40,175 nt of DNA from NCBI GenBank assembly GCA_017883135.1, contig JADGOE010000024.1, positions 1-40,175 on the forward strand, read 5' to 3'. Below, piece after piece: positions 1 through 6,871 of the stretch; position 1 is the first letter of the stretch; every line of letters begins with the position of its first letter. The notes beneath the pieces were generated by a model. It saw only the letters and a list, made by a program, of their open reading frames with translations. It was not told the origin of the DNA and searched no databases. The DNA comes from Acidimicrobiales bacterium (GTDB taxonomy: Bacteria; Actinomycetota; Acidimicrobiia; Acidimicrobiales; RAAP-2). The position numbers were made by a program, and so were the translations under genes.

Positions 1-3
1 TCG

Positions 4-31
4 ACTTGACATAATATACATTATCGGCGCT
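4..31. other. dif: dif site (XerC/XerD recombination site)
   Basis: The minus strand reads AGCGCCGATAA / TGTATA / TTATGTCAAGT, the 11-6-11 layout of a dif site with a XerC arm, a central region and a XerD arm. By my alignment 22 of 28 bases equal Escherichia coli dif, including the whole central hexamer. The XerD arm ending TGTCAAGT is the form I remember from actinobacterial dif sites. Such sites let FtsK-activated XerCD resolve chromosome dimers and normally occur once, near the replication terminus. A dif-like site carried by a Xer-using mobile element is the alternative. Identification rests on sequence match only. Confidence 0.85.
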
Positions 32-58
32 TCCTCGCAGATGCCGGGAGCCCGTCGA

Positions 59-409
59 TCACTGCCTGACCGGCTCCACCACCAACCCCACCAGGTCCTT
101 CGCCGAATCGTAGAGGTGCTCGAACGCCAGTCGATAGGCCTTCGGTCCTGACGACCGATCCAGATCGGCCGTGACATCGTCGATGGCAGCTTCCAGGCGG
201 TACAACCGATCGTGCAGCCTCTGGAGATCCGTTTCGGCGACAATGAGCTGTCCCGATGGGACCTTCAACGTGTCGGCTCTCCGGCGGGCCTCGTAGGCCC
301 GTTGCCGGTGCGAGGCGCTGCAGAACTTCCGGGGTCGTCCCGGACCGCCCAATTGGTCCACTGGACGATGACACCAGCCGCACCGTTCACTGTCGGGTGG
401 TTTCGTCAC
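59..409 (-). CDS. Small zinc-ligand protein with helical C-terminus
   Basis: A 116-residue protein whose N-terminus carries CGWC (residues 10-13) and, after a glycine/arginine-rich loop, KFCSASHRQRAYEARRR. The pattern C-x2-C ... C-x3-H followed by RQRAYEAR resembles a family of small actinobacterial proteins that I remember with four cysteines; here the last ligand appears to be histidine. The rest (about residues 50-116) is predicted helical and charged. Zinc binding and possible DNA binding are inference. It is transcribed towards the dif site and diverges from the gene at 578, leaving 168 bp that must hold both promoters. Function unknown. Confidence 0.7.
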   Translation of the reverse strand: MTKPPDSERCGWCHRPVDQLGGPGRPRKFCSASHRQRAYEARRRADTLKVPSGQLIVAETDLQRLHDRLYRLEAAIDDVTADLDRSSGPKAYRLAFEHLYDSAKDLVGLVVEPVRQ

Positions 410-577
410 GGTGACGATATTAGGGCGCGACGACGGAGATCCAGGTGTTGTGATCCGTCCGCCAGCCGACGGGGTCGGAAATCACCGAAGTGCACGCAGT
501 CCCGAAGGCCGGTGCCAACAGCGCGTCGCGTGCCGGCCGTCGGCGGCGCCGGTAACCTCGGGGGCGGAGCTGCCGCC

Positions 578-829
578 ATGGACTACGACCCCGACGATCC
601 GACGTTCCACGATCTCCGCGACGGCGAAGCCTTCTTCCGCACTTGCGGCAGGTGCGGACAACGTACGTCCCCTCGGTGGTCGGAGTCTGCCTGCCTCGAG
701 GAGGCTCGGCGCTACGGATGGCGCAGAATCGCCGCTTCGGACCGGCCAGGCGCCCGGCGGATGGACCTGTGCGGTGCGTGTGCGGACGAGGCCGGATTCG
801 GGCCCCCGTTGGCCCACTGGGGCCGCTGA
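578..829 (+). CDS. Small CxxC-pair protein, function unknown
   Basis: An 83-residue ORF starting MDYDPDDPTFHDL. The frame is open further upstream, but the acidic start at this ATG looks like a genuine N-terminus. It contains two paired-cysteine knuckles, CGRC and CGAC, about 47 residues apart with one more cysteine between them. This arrangement suggests a zinc-ribbon-like fold, but I do not recognise the family. It ends just before a strong inverted repeat that could terminate it and the convergent nitroreductase gene. Confidence is moderate because the gene is short and nothing else confirms it. Confidence 0.5.
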   Translation: MDYDPDDPTFHDLRDGEAFFRTCGRCGQRTSPRWSESACLEEARRYGWRRIAASDRPGARRMDLCGACADEAGFGPPLAHWGR

Positions 830-848
830 ACCGTCATCGTCGCTGCCG

Positions 849-869
849 GCGGGGGTGCCACTCCCCCGC
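849..869. terminator. Bidirectional terminator-like hairpin
   Basis: GCGGGGG and CCCCCGC form a perfect 7-bp stem around the loop TGCCACT. It lies in the 68-bp gap between the convergent genes ending at 829 and 898. There is no T-run, so intrinsic termination would be of the GC-hairpin type often proposed for actinobacteria. Confidence 0.5.
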
Positions 870-897
870 TGCCGCCCACAACCGACCGGACCGTCAC

Positions 898-1584
898 CTA
901 TCGATCGGCCGGACCGCTGTCGTCGACGATGATGGTGACCAGAGCATCGAGATCCACCGGCCTCTCCGGACGGGTCCCCCTCGGGCCCAAGGGGGCCGGA
1001 TCCCCGAGGTTCACCCAGCCCAGCAGCCGTTCGTCCGGCTGCAGCTCGAACAGGGACCGCACCGGGCCGGACTCGAGCACCGCGGCACTCTTCCACACCG
1101 CTCCCAGGCCGAGCGCCGTGGCCGCGAGCACCACCGCGTATCCGGTGCAGGAGGCGGAGATGACTTGCTCCCATACCGGCACGTTCGAGGCTGTGTCCGG
1201 TGAGGAGATCAACACCACTGCGCAGGGTGCAGCAAACGCCTTCCCGTGCATTTTGGCCACGACTGCCTCCGGCAGATCCTGCCCGCGCAGTTCGTGGAGC
1301 CCTGCCACCAGCGCAGTGGCGAAGCGTTCCCGTCCCGCTCCGGACACGACGGCGAAGCGCCACGGCCTCAGACCACCATGGTCGGGAACGGTCATGGCGG
1401 TCGCGAGAACCCTGGACAGCGTGCGATCGTCGGGTGCCGTACCGTCGCGGGCCGGTTCGGCCCGAGGTGCTCCCAGCCGATCGAGCCACTCGTCGTCGCT
1501 GGCACCGCCCGGCCCTACCTGACCCGTCACTCCCAACTCATCCCCGCCGGTCCATCCACCCACCGTAGAGGCCCGCGGACCCAA
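898..1584 (-). CDS. Nitroreductase-family flavoprotein
   Basis: FMN-dependent nitroreductase-fold protein of up to 228 residues. The typical start of the fold is visible as TMTVPDHGGLRPWRF, like the YdjA-type A.tapNHg.t.PWrf motif. A central segment (VISASCTGYAVVLAATALGLGAVW) matches the family's conserved helix and turn, and LLGWVNLGDPA near the end matches its C-terminal strand. Substrate cannot be predicted; such proteins reduce nitro or quinone-like compounds with NAD(P)H. The first 18 residues look unlike the family, and a GTG at 1530 (VTGQVG) is an alternative start. It lies 36 bp downstream of htrA on the same strand and may be co-transcribed. Confidence 0.85.
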   Translation of the reverse strand: MGPRASTVGGWTGGDELGVTGQVGPGGASDDEWLDRLGAPRAEPARDGTAPDDRTLSRVLATAMTVPDHGGLRPWRFAVVSGAGRERFATALVAGLHELRGQDLPEAVVAKMHGKAFAAPCAVVLISSPDTASNVPVWEQVISASCTGYAVVLAATALGLGAVWKSAAVLESGPVRSLFELQPDERLLGWVNLGDPAPLGPRGTRPERPVDLDALVTIIVDDSGPADR

Positions 1585-1620
1585 CTGGCACCTCCCGCAC
1601 CCACATCGGTCAGAGCGGTC

Positions 1621-3198
1621 TCAGCCCCCGCTGGACTTCTGTTGCTGGCTGGCGGACCCCAGTGTCGCAGTCACCGTCTCCTGGGACTGCCCGCGATAGA
1701 TTCCGATGGTGACGCTCTTGCCGGGATGATCACCCTGGATGTCACTGGCCAGCTGATCGGCACTGGTGACCGCCTTCCCGTCGAAGGAGGTGATGACATC
1801 GCCCTGCTGGAGCCCGGCCACCTCGGCCGGCGAGCCGCTCTGCACTTGCAGTACGACCGCACCCTGGGTGGGAACGAAGTTGTACTGGCTACGCAGCTGG
1901 GGGGTCAACGTCTCGAGGGACACGCCGAGGTAGGCGCTCCCCGATGTCGCAGGGTTGGGGACCGACTTGTTGCGCAGGGACGGAAGCAACTGCCCGATCT
2001 TGTTGGCTGGGATGGCAAACCCGATGTTCTGGGCCTGGGATGTCCCATCGGCGCCGGCCGCCACCGCGGTGTTCATGCCGATCACCTTCCCCGAGCTGTC
2101 CACGAGCGGCCCCCCCGAGTTGCCCGGATTGATGGCCGCATCGGTCTGGAACATGTTGGTCAGCGTCTCGGTGCCGGAGCCCGTCGAATTACTGGCCTGC
2201 ACCGTGCGCCCTTTGGCCGAGATGATCCCCTGTGTGACCGTCGGCGTTCCGGCCGAAAGGCCGAGCGCGTTGCCGATTGCCACCACTGCGTCCCCGACCT
2301 GGACGTTGTCCGAATTGCCGTAGGCCACCGTGGGCAGGTTCGACGCGTTGGTGATCTGCAGCAGGGCCACGTCATTGGTCGGATCGGTCTCCACCAGAGT
2401 TGCCGGCAGTGCCTTGAGGCTGCCGAACAGTGTCACCGTGATCGTCGTAGCACCGGCGATCACGTGGTTGTTGGTCACCACCTCACCGTTCGAGGTGATG
2501 ATCATTCCGGTGCCCTGGTCTTCCTGCACACCGCCGGAACCTCCCCCACCGAAGATCGACTGCGAGGACGGTGCCGGCGACGTGGCGTCGATGGACACCA
2601 CCGCGGGCAGCACCTTGGCGATCACCGACTCGACATTGGTTGTCCCGTTGAGCAGCGCCGGCCCGGCCGAGATCTCTTTCACCGTGGTGGAGGAGGCACG
2701 GTGATTGGATGCCTCCACGATCCCGCCGCCGATCACCGCTCCGAGGAGCGCTGCCGCCAGCGAGACGACCGCCCACAGCCACCCCGGCGCCCGGCGACCG
2801 GATGACCCCTCGGCTGGGCGCGCCGGTGGCGGCGACAAGTCCGGCGACCAGCTGGATCCGGTAGGTGTGAGCACCGGCACGATCGGGGGCTGGGCTCCCC
2901 ACGGAGGTGCCGGAGCCGGCACCCCGGTATCCGGCACCGGGTTGGCGACAGGCTCTCGCCATTGAGGTGGCAGGAACGGCGCACTCGGGGGTGGCGTCAC
3001 CGAAGGAACCTCTCCGGTCGGGCCGGATCCGGGAACGGCAACCTCCTGGGTCGGCTCTGCAGCCGCCGGCGCTTCGCCAGGAGCCGTGGTTGCCGGGCCG
3101 AGGGGCACCGGAGCGGTTGCCGGTGGAGGGGATTCCGGTGCGGCCGGAGGGACCACAGGCTCGACCGGGGTCGTCCCGTCGGCTTTGGAATGCTCCAT
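1621..3198 (-). CDS. Membrane-anchored HtrA/DegP-like serine protease with PDZ domain
   Basis: 525-residue envelope protease. Residues 1-137 are a proline/alanine-rich cytoplasmic tail, about 139-163 a single membrane span, then a trypsin-like domain and one C-terminal PDZ domain (about 422-513). The catalytic triad is visible: His245 in TNNHV, Asp276 in TNDVALL and Ser361 in NPGNSGGPL. This architecture matches mycobacterial PepD/HtrA-type proteases that degrade misfolded extracytoplasmic proteins. The ATG at 3198 sits 6 nt after AGGAGG and is preferred to the GTG directly before it. Direct repeats about 130 bp upstream suggest control by a response regulator. The nitroreductase gene follows. 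Confidence 0.93.
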   Translation of the reverse strand: MEHSKADGTTPVEPVVPPAAPESPPPATAPVPLGPATTAPGEAPAAAEPTQEVAVPGSGPTGEVPSVTPPPSAPFLPPQWREPVANPVPDTGVPAPAPPWGAQPPIVPVLTPTGSSWSPDLSPPPARPAEGSSGRRAPGWLWAVVSLAAALLGAVIGGGIVEASNHRASSTTVKEISAGPALLNGTTNVESVIAKVLPAVVSIDATSPAPSSQSIFGGGGSGGVQEDQGTGMIITSNGEVVTNNHVIAGATTITVTLFGSLKALPATLVETDPTNDVALLQITNASNLPTVAYGNSDNVQVGDAVVAIGNALGLSAGTPTVTQGIISAKGRTVQASNSTGSGTETLTNMFQTDAAINPGNSGGPLVDSSGKVIGMNTAVAAGADGTSQAQNIGFAIPANKIGQLLPSLRNKSVPNPATSGSAYLGVSLETLTPQLRSQYNFVPTQGAVVLQVQSGSPAEVAGLQQGDVITSFDGKAVTSADQLASDIQGDHPGKSVTIGIYRGQSQETVTATLGSASQQQKSSGG

Positions 3199-3327
3199 CA
3201 CGTGCCTCCTCGAACGTCGTCATGCCGGCCGGGCGGCACCCGCATCTCCACCGGGCCTCCGACGCGTGCCACAGATGTCACCCCGTACGCCGTCATCGTA
3301 TGACGAGGATCGGACGACAAACCCGCA

Positions 3328-3355
3328 TTTCAGAGGGTTCTTAGCGCCTTCTTAG
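3328..3355. promoter_or_regulatory. Direct-repeat regulator site between htrA and the 3416 gene
   Basis: TTCTTAG occurs at 3338-3344 and again at 3349-3355, an exact 7-bp direct repeat with 11-bp period. A weaker copy, TTTCAGA, lies one turn earlier at 3328. Head-to-tail repeats at this spacing are the usual binding sites of OmpR/PhoB-family response regulators. The site lies in the divergent gap between the HtrA protease and the unknown gene at 3416, 61 bp before the latter. MprA, which controls the htrA-like gene pepD in mycobacteria, is an obvious model, but the regulator here is unknown. Confidence 0.45.
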
Positions 3356-3415
3356 ACCTGCCACCCCGGTCGTTGTCCCGCCGACGTCCCGGGCGGCAGT
3401 AGCCTGTCGCCCGGT

Positions 3416-4714
3416 ATGAGCCATCGCATCGAAGTTGAACTCACCAGCCAGACCGGCGACTCCACGTGGACGTGGCGCGCCGCCGGTGCCAAGCAGCCCC
3501 GTGGAACGGTAGGGGCCGACCTCGTCCCAGTCGGTGCCAGCGTGGGCACCGTTCTGCGCGCCGAGGTGGAGGTCACCCTGGACGGGACGACGGTGACCGC
3601 ACTCCTTCCCCCGAAGACGAAGGGCGATACGCGCGGCGCCGACAGGATCGAGGTGCTCGGCACACCCCAGAGCGGTCCCGATGTCAACGTGGTGTTGGCG
3701 TCGAAGGGCAAGCGGCGCCGCGATGACCGGCCCGAAGGTTCGCGTGATGGGGCCCGACGACCGGCCGAGCGGCGACCTCGCTCCGAGGGGGGCGAACGAG
3801 GACCCGGGCGCGACGCCCGGCAACAGAGCCGAGGCGCCACCGGTGGTCCGTCCGAGGATGCGAAGCCGACCCGCACCCGAACCGGTCCTGGTCGTCCGGG
3901 AGGCCGCGAGTCTGGAGGGCGCGACAACCCACGTCGCCCGGCCCCGTCGACCACCTACCGCAATGCCGCCCTGGCCACGCTGAAGCCCGAACAGCTCCCT
4001 GTTGCCGAACAGCTCCTGCGCGGGGGTATCCCCGCCGTCCGCCAGGCCATCGAGGAGCAGAACACGCGTGCCCGCGCCGAGGGCCGGCCCGAGGTCACAC
4101 CGGGCCCGTTGCTGGCCCTGGCCGAGCAGTTGCGCCCCACGATCAATCTGGCCACCTGGAAGGACCGCGCCTCGGTAGCCCGCACCGGCGGCAAGGACAT
4201 CCCCCTGCGCGAGCTTCGTTCCATCGTGGCTTCTGCATCGACGGTGATGCTCGATGCAGAGGGCACCGAGCTGTCGGCTGCCTTGCGGACGTCTCTCGAT
4301 CAGCGGGTCACTGCCCTGCGCGAGCGGTGGGTCGAACGGATCACGACCTCCCTCGACGAAGGCCGAGTGGTCGACGCGGTTCGGGCTTCCATTCGGCCCC
4401 CGGAGCCTTCCGCCCGGCTGTCCGCCGAGCTGGCCGTCCGACTGGCGGAAGCCGCAGGACAGGCCATGTCCGCGGAGATCTCGCCCGACGAGTGGCTTGC
4501 ACTGTTGAAGGTCGTAGTCGAATCGCCGGTGCGCCGGACCGTCAAGCCCCGGGGACTGCCCGCTGAGGCCGACGAGTCGCTGCTGGCGGAGGCCCGCAAG
4601 GCCTCCGGATACGTTCCCGAGCTGGCCCGGCTGATGGGAATCCCAATCCCCCCGCCGCCGGGGCCCCGGCGCCCGGTGCCCGCCCGAACGTCCCAGGGAC
4701 GCCGAGCTTCCTAA
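3416..4714 (+). CDS. Conserved-looking basic protein of unknown function
   Basis: 432 residues in three parts. Residues 1-100 form a beta-rich module (GTVGADLVPVGASVGTVL, then ADRIEVLGTP) that looks like a small barrel. Residues 100-195 are an Arg/Gly/Pro-rich, probably disordered linker with the character of an RNA-binding tail. Residues 196-432 are mostly alpha-helical, opening with NAALATLKPEQLPVAEQLL and ending in a proline/arginine-rich tail. I do not recognise the family; a nucleic-acid-binding role is inference from the basic linker only. It diverges from htrA across a 217-bp gap and converges on the acetyltransferase gene, with a terminator-like hairpin between them. Confidence 0.8.
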   Translation: MSHRIEVELTSQTGDSTWTWRAAGAKQPRGTVGADLVPVGASVGTVLRAEVEVTLDGTTVTALLPPKTKGDTRGADRIEVLGTPQSGPDVNVVLASKGKRRRDDRPEGSRDGARRPAERRPRSEGGERGPGRDARQQSRGATGGPSEDAKPTRTRTGPGRPGGRESGGRDNPRRPAPSTTYRNAALATLKPEQLPVAEQLLRGGIPAVRQAIEEQNTRARAEGRPEVTPGPLLALAEQLRPTINLATWKDRASVARTGGKDIPLRELRSIVASASTVMLDAEGTELSAALRTSLDQRVTALRERWVERITTSLDEGRVVDAVRASIRPPEPSARLSAELAVRLAEAAGQAMSAEISPDEWLALLKVVVESPVRRTVKPRGLPAEADESLLAEARKASGYVPELARLMGIPIPPPPGPRRPVPARTSQGRRAS

Positions 4715-4719
4715 CCGCC

Positions 4720-4744
4720 CGTCGGCCGCACATGGTGGCCGACG
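4720..4744. terminator. Bidirectional terminator-like hairpin
   Basis: CGTCGGCC and GGCCGACG form a perfect 8-bp stem around a 9-nt loop. It starts 6 bp after the stop codon of the plus-strand gene and 45 bp before the end of the convergent acetyltransferase gene. No T-run follows. Confidence 0.5.
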
Positions 4745-4789
4745 ACCATCAAGTCGATGGGGGCCCGCTATCGCGACGTGGTCGGCCAT

Positions 4790-5266
4790 TCACTCGATGT
4801 CGCGGTGCATGACCAACAGTCGCGCTTTGAACCCCGCCGATTCGAAGAAGTTCTTCGCCTCCCTGTCCCCCGGGAAGGCAAAGCCGTCGATGCCGCTGCA
4901 ACCGCGGTCGGTACACCAGACGAGTGTCTGGTCGATCAGCATCCGCCCGAGCCCCAACACCCGGCCCTCGGGCTCGACATAGCAGGCGTCGAGTACGCCG
5001 CGGCACCCGCCACCTTCGGACTCTTCGAGGTGACACAGGGCGAAGCCGACGACAATCTCATCGAGGGTGCCGACCAGGGCGAGCCGGCTGGGGTCGCCAA
5101 GTGCCGATGCCACATCGCCAGGTCCGTCGATCCGAGCCATCCCGTCCCGATCCGGGCCCACCACGAGCGCGGCCCCGCGTCGGGATCCCATCGCATCCAC
5201 GAACTCTCCGGCCAGCTCGCAGATCCGCTCGGCGTCGGCCGCGCGTGCCGCCCGGACTGCCTCCAT
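4790..5266 (-). CDS. GNAT-family N-acetyltransferase
   Basis: 158 residues with the GNAT fold. The N-terminus VRAARAADAERICELAGEF is the usual first strand and helix. EGRVLGLGRMLID carries the acetyl-CoA pyrophosphate-binding motif, and FFESAGFKARLLVMHRDIE is the typical C-terminal segment. The acceptor substrate cannot be read from the sequence. The gene precedes no obvious partner. It follows the 200-residue protein gene on the same strand after 37 bp and may share its transcript. Confidence 0.88.
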   Translation of the reverse strand: MEAVRAARAADAERICELAGEFVDAMGSRRGAALVVGPDRDGMARIDGPGDVASALGDPSRLALVGTLDEIVVGFALCHLEESEGGGCRGVLDACYVEPEGRVLGLGRMLIDQTLVWCTDRGCSGIDGFAFPGDREAKNFFESAGFKARLLVMHRDIE

Positions 5267-5303
5267 GTGCCCTCCCCCGCTCGACGGGCCGACCGCGACC
5301 GGA

Positions 5304-5906
5304 CTACGACCGCTCGTCGAGCAGTTGATCGACTCGGCTGATGATCGTCCGGCGTCCCCGGGTGCACGCTTCGTAGGCTCGCACCGACACCAGCTCCTGG
5401 CGATTCAGCCCGTCGAGGCGCTGGACCACTTGGGAGGCGGACAGCGAGTCGAATCCGGGTATGGCAAGTGTCGATGCAGCCGGGATGTGACCGTTGCTGG
5501 TTGCCGGAGCCGGCGCAGCGGAAAACGGCACTTTCACCGAGGACGCCCTCGAGTCGGACTTCGCTGCCTGGTGGGCCTCGGCCGCCCTCGGCCCCCGGTC
5601 GGAGAGCGGCCGGCCGGCCGGTGCTTCGGGCTCCTGATCCCCAAGGACCTCCGAAGTGCCCTGATCGCGTCGTCGCAACGCTGCCGATCGGCGCCGAAAC
5701 TCGCTCTGTCCGGCCTTGACCGCGAACTTCCCCACCGCCCGGGCCGACGACACCCGCACCCCCAGGTGTTCCCTCCCACGGGCAGCCAGCTTGGGGAACT
5801 CGTCCACCGCCGACGCCATGAGCCCGGCGGGTAGGAACACGAAGATGTCTAACAACCGCTCGCTCAGCGGGGTGTCCTGGGCTTCATCGTCGTGCGGAAC
5901 GGCCAT
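5304..5906 (-). CDS. Conserved hypothetical actinobacterial protein
   Basis: 200 residues. The N-terminal 75 residues (SERLLDIFVFLPAGLMASAV, then DEFPKLAARGREHLG) form an amphipathic or membrane-associating helical region. A charged, Ala/Ser-rich linker follows. The last 55 residues are a compact helical module, DSLSASQVVQRLDGLNRQEL followed by YEACTRGRRTIISRVDQLL. I have seen this kind of module at the C-terminus of other actinobacterial proteins, but I cannot give it a function. It lies 12 bp downstream of the DUF4193 gene, so the two are probably co-transcribed. Lipid or membrane association is a guess from the hydrophobic N-terminal helix. Confidence 0.75.
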   Translation of the reverse strand: MAVPHDDEAQDTPLSERLLDIFVFLPAGLMASAVDEFPKLAARGREHLGVRVSSARAVGKFAVKAGQSEFRRRSAALRRRDQGTSEVLGDQEPEAPAGRPLSDRGPRAAEAHQAAKSDSRASSVKVPFSAAPAPATSNGHIPAASTLAIPGFDSLSASQVVQRLDGLNRQELVSVRAYEACTRGRRTIISRVDQLLDERS

Positions 5907-5918
5907 GGTCGGCTCCTG

Positions 5919-6383
5919 TCATACGCAGTCGCGGCAGAGCATCTTCTTCCGGTCCGCCAGCTGATTGGGGTGCTTGACCAAAAAGCAGGATCGGCAGACG
6001 AACTCGCCGGGCTGCTTCGGGAGCACCCGCTCCACGCCGTCGCCACTCCGGTCCTCGGGCTCTGGCGTGTCCTCGTCGGGCTCGACCTCCTCGACGACCA
6101 ACCGTTCCTTCAGGATGGTGTCCAGGCTGGCCTCGACATCTTCGTCGTCGGGCTCTTCTTCCTCGTCCTCGTCGGGTTCTTCAGTGGCGGCGGCCTTGGC
6201 CGGCACCTTGGCACCGACATCGGGAAGTTCCTCATCGACGACGACAGCTGCTACCTCATCATCATCGTCGTCGGGGAGCACGAGAGCATCTTCGGCAATC
6301 AGGTCGTCGTCGTCCGCCAACTCATCGAGATCCTCCTCGATCAGTTCATCAGGTCCTTCGACTTCGTCGAGTTCTTGTGGCAT
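5919..6383 (-). CDS. DUF4193-family protein with long acidic N-terminus
   Basis: 154 residues. The C-terminus, LPKQPGEFVCRSCFLVKHPN followed by QLADRKKMLCRDC, matches the DUF4193 zinc-knuckle module found across actinobacteria, with two CxxC pairs (CRSC and CRDC). The usual family member is about 100 residues. Here roughly the first 115 residues are extremely rich in Asp and Glu (for example DDDDDE and DEDEEEEPDDE). The family function is unknown; a zinc-bound adaptor or an interaction with a basic partner such as RNA polymerase or a nucleic-acid-binding protein is speculation. A 488-bp non-coding, hairpin-rich region precedes it. Confidence 0.85.
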   Translation of the reverse strand: MPQELDEVEGPDELIEEDLDELADDDDLIAEDALVLPDDDDDEVAAVVVDEELPDVGAKVPAKAAATEEPDEDEEEEPDDEDVEASLDTILKERLVVEEVEPDEDTPEPEDRSGDGVERVLPKQPGEFVCRSCFLVKHPNQLADRKKMLCRDCV

Positions 6384-6871
6384 CTCGGTCTTTCAGTGGT
6401 GAGTTGGGCGGGAGCATAGACGGTCCAGCACCCATATCGTTCACACGGGGCCGCCGGTTCGATGCTGCGAAGGCGTCTCCTCGGGGAGACCGCCGTACCC
6501 GGCGTGGCCCGCCCCCCGAGGGAGAATGTCGGTGGGAACCGACCGGGACCTATGCGGGACTACGCCGTTCGCCTGGCGAGCATGCTGTGGGCAACCGACA
6601 GGCAGGCGGTCGGACCCAGGGGGTCTTTGGCACCATTTCCCCATTACCTTCGGTTTGCACCGCCGGTCTCGGGGGAATGTTTTCTACTCAATCCCCTGGG
6701 CCTCCCTCCGCCTCTCACAGCGTCCCCCCCTCAAGGTGCGCCACCTGATGAACCATCACGTGGCACGCCCTGCGGGGCGACTGGGACTGGGCGAACGATA
6801 GGCCACGGACACGGTGTGTCGTCAAGTGCAACTCATCGCCTTCCACCTGGGGTTTCTTCTAACTGCCCAGG
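6384..6871. other. 488-bp hairpin-rich non-coding region, possible structured RNA
   Basis: No credible ORF lies here. Inverted repeats follow one another: CCTCGGGG/CCCCGAGG (6479-6521, 8 bp); GTCGGT/ACCGAC around a GGGA loop (6528-6543); CGCCTG/CAGGCG (6570-6608) enclosing CTGT/ACAG; GGGGAATG/CAATCCCC (6672-6696, one mismatch); a long arm GGTGCGCCAC/GTGGCACGCC with TGATG/CATCA inside (6735-6769); GACAC/GTGTC (6808-6820); and ACCTGGG/CCCAGGT (6845-6872) reaching the stop codon of the ThyX gene. The GGGA loop is of GNRA type only when read on the plus strand. No known tmRNA, RNase P or riboswitch core could be matched. A trans-acting RNA or a long 5' leader of the DUF4193 gene are the main options. 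Confidence 0.4.

Noticed and set aside
7-24. TTGACA and AT-rich sequence as a sigma-70 promoter
   Set aside because: The hexamer and the AT-rich part are directly joined with no 16-18 bp spacer, and the whole segment is explained by dif.
1246-2805. 519-codon plus-strand frame
   Set aside because: It is antisense to the well-supported htrA and nitroreductase genes and has no family features; GC-rich codon use leaves such frames open.
6447-6600. tmRNA on the plus strand (GGGGCCGCCGGTTCGAT and a tag-like RDYA reading)
   Set aside because: No stop codon follows the tag-like codons, no matching 3' acceptor strand exists, and a T-arm at the 3' end is missing.
6620-6665. RNase P-like core on the minus strand (GGTAATGGGGAAATGGTGC)
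   Set aside because: It resembles the GGTAAGGGTGAAA box, but the conserved GAGGAAAGTCC start and the other conserved regions are not present.
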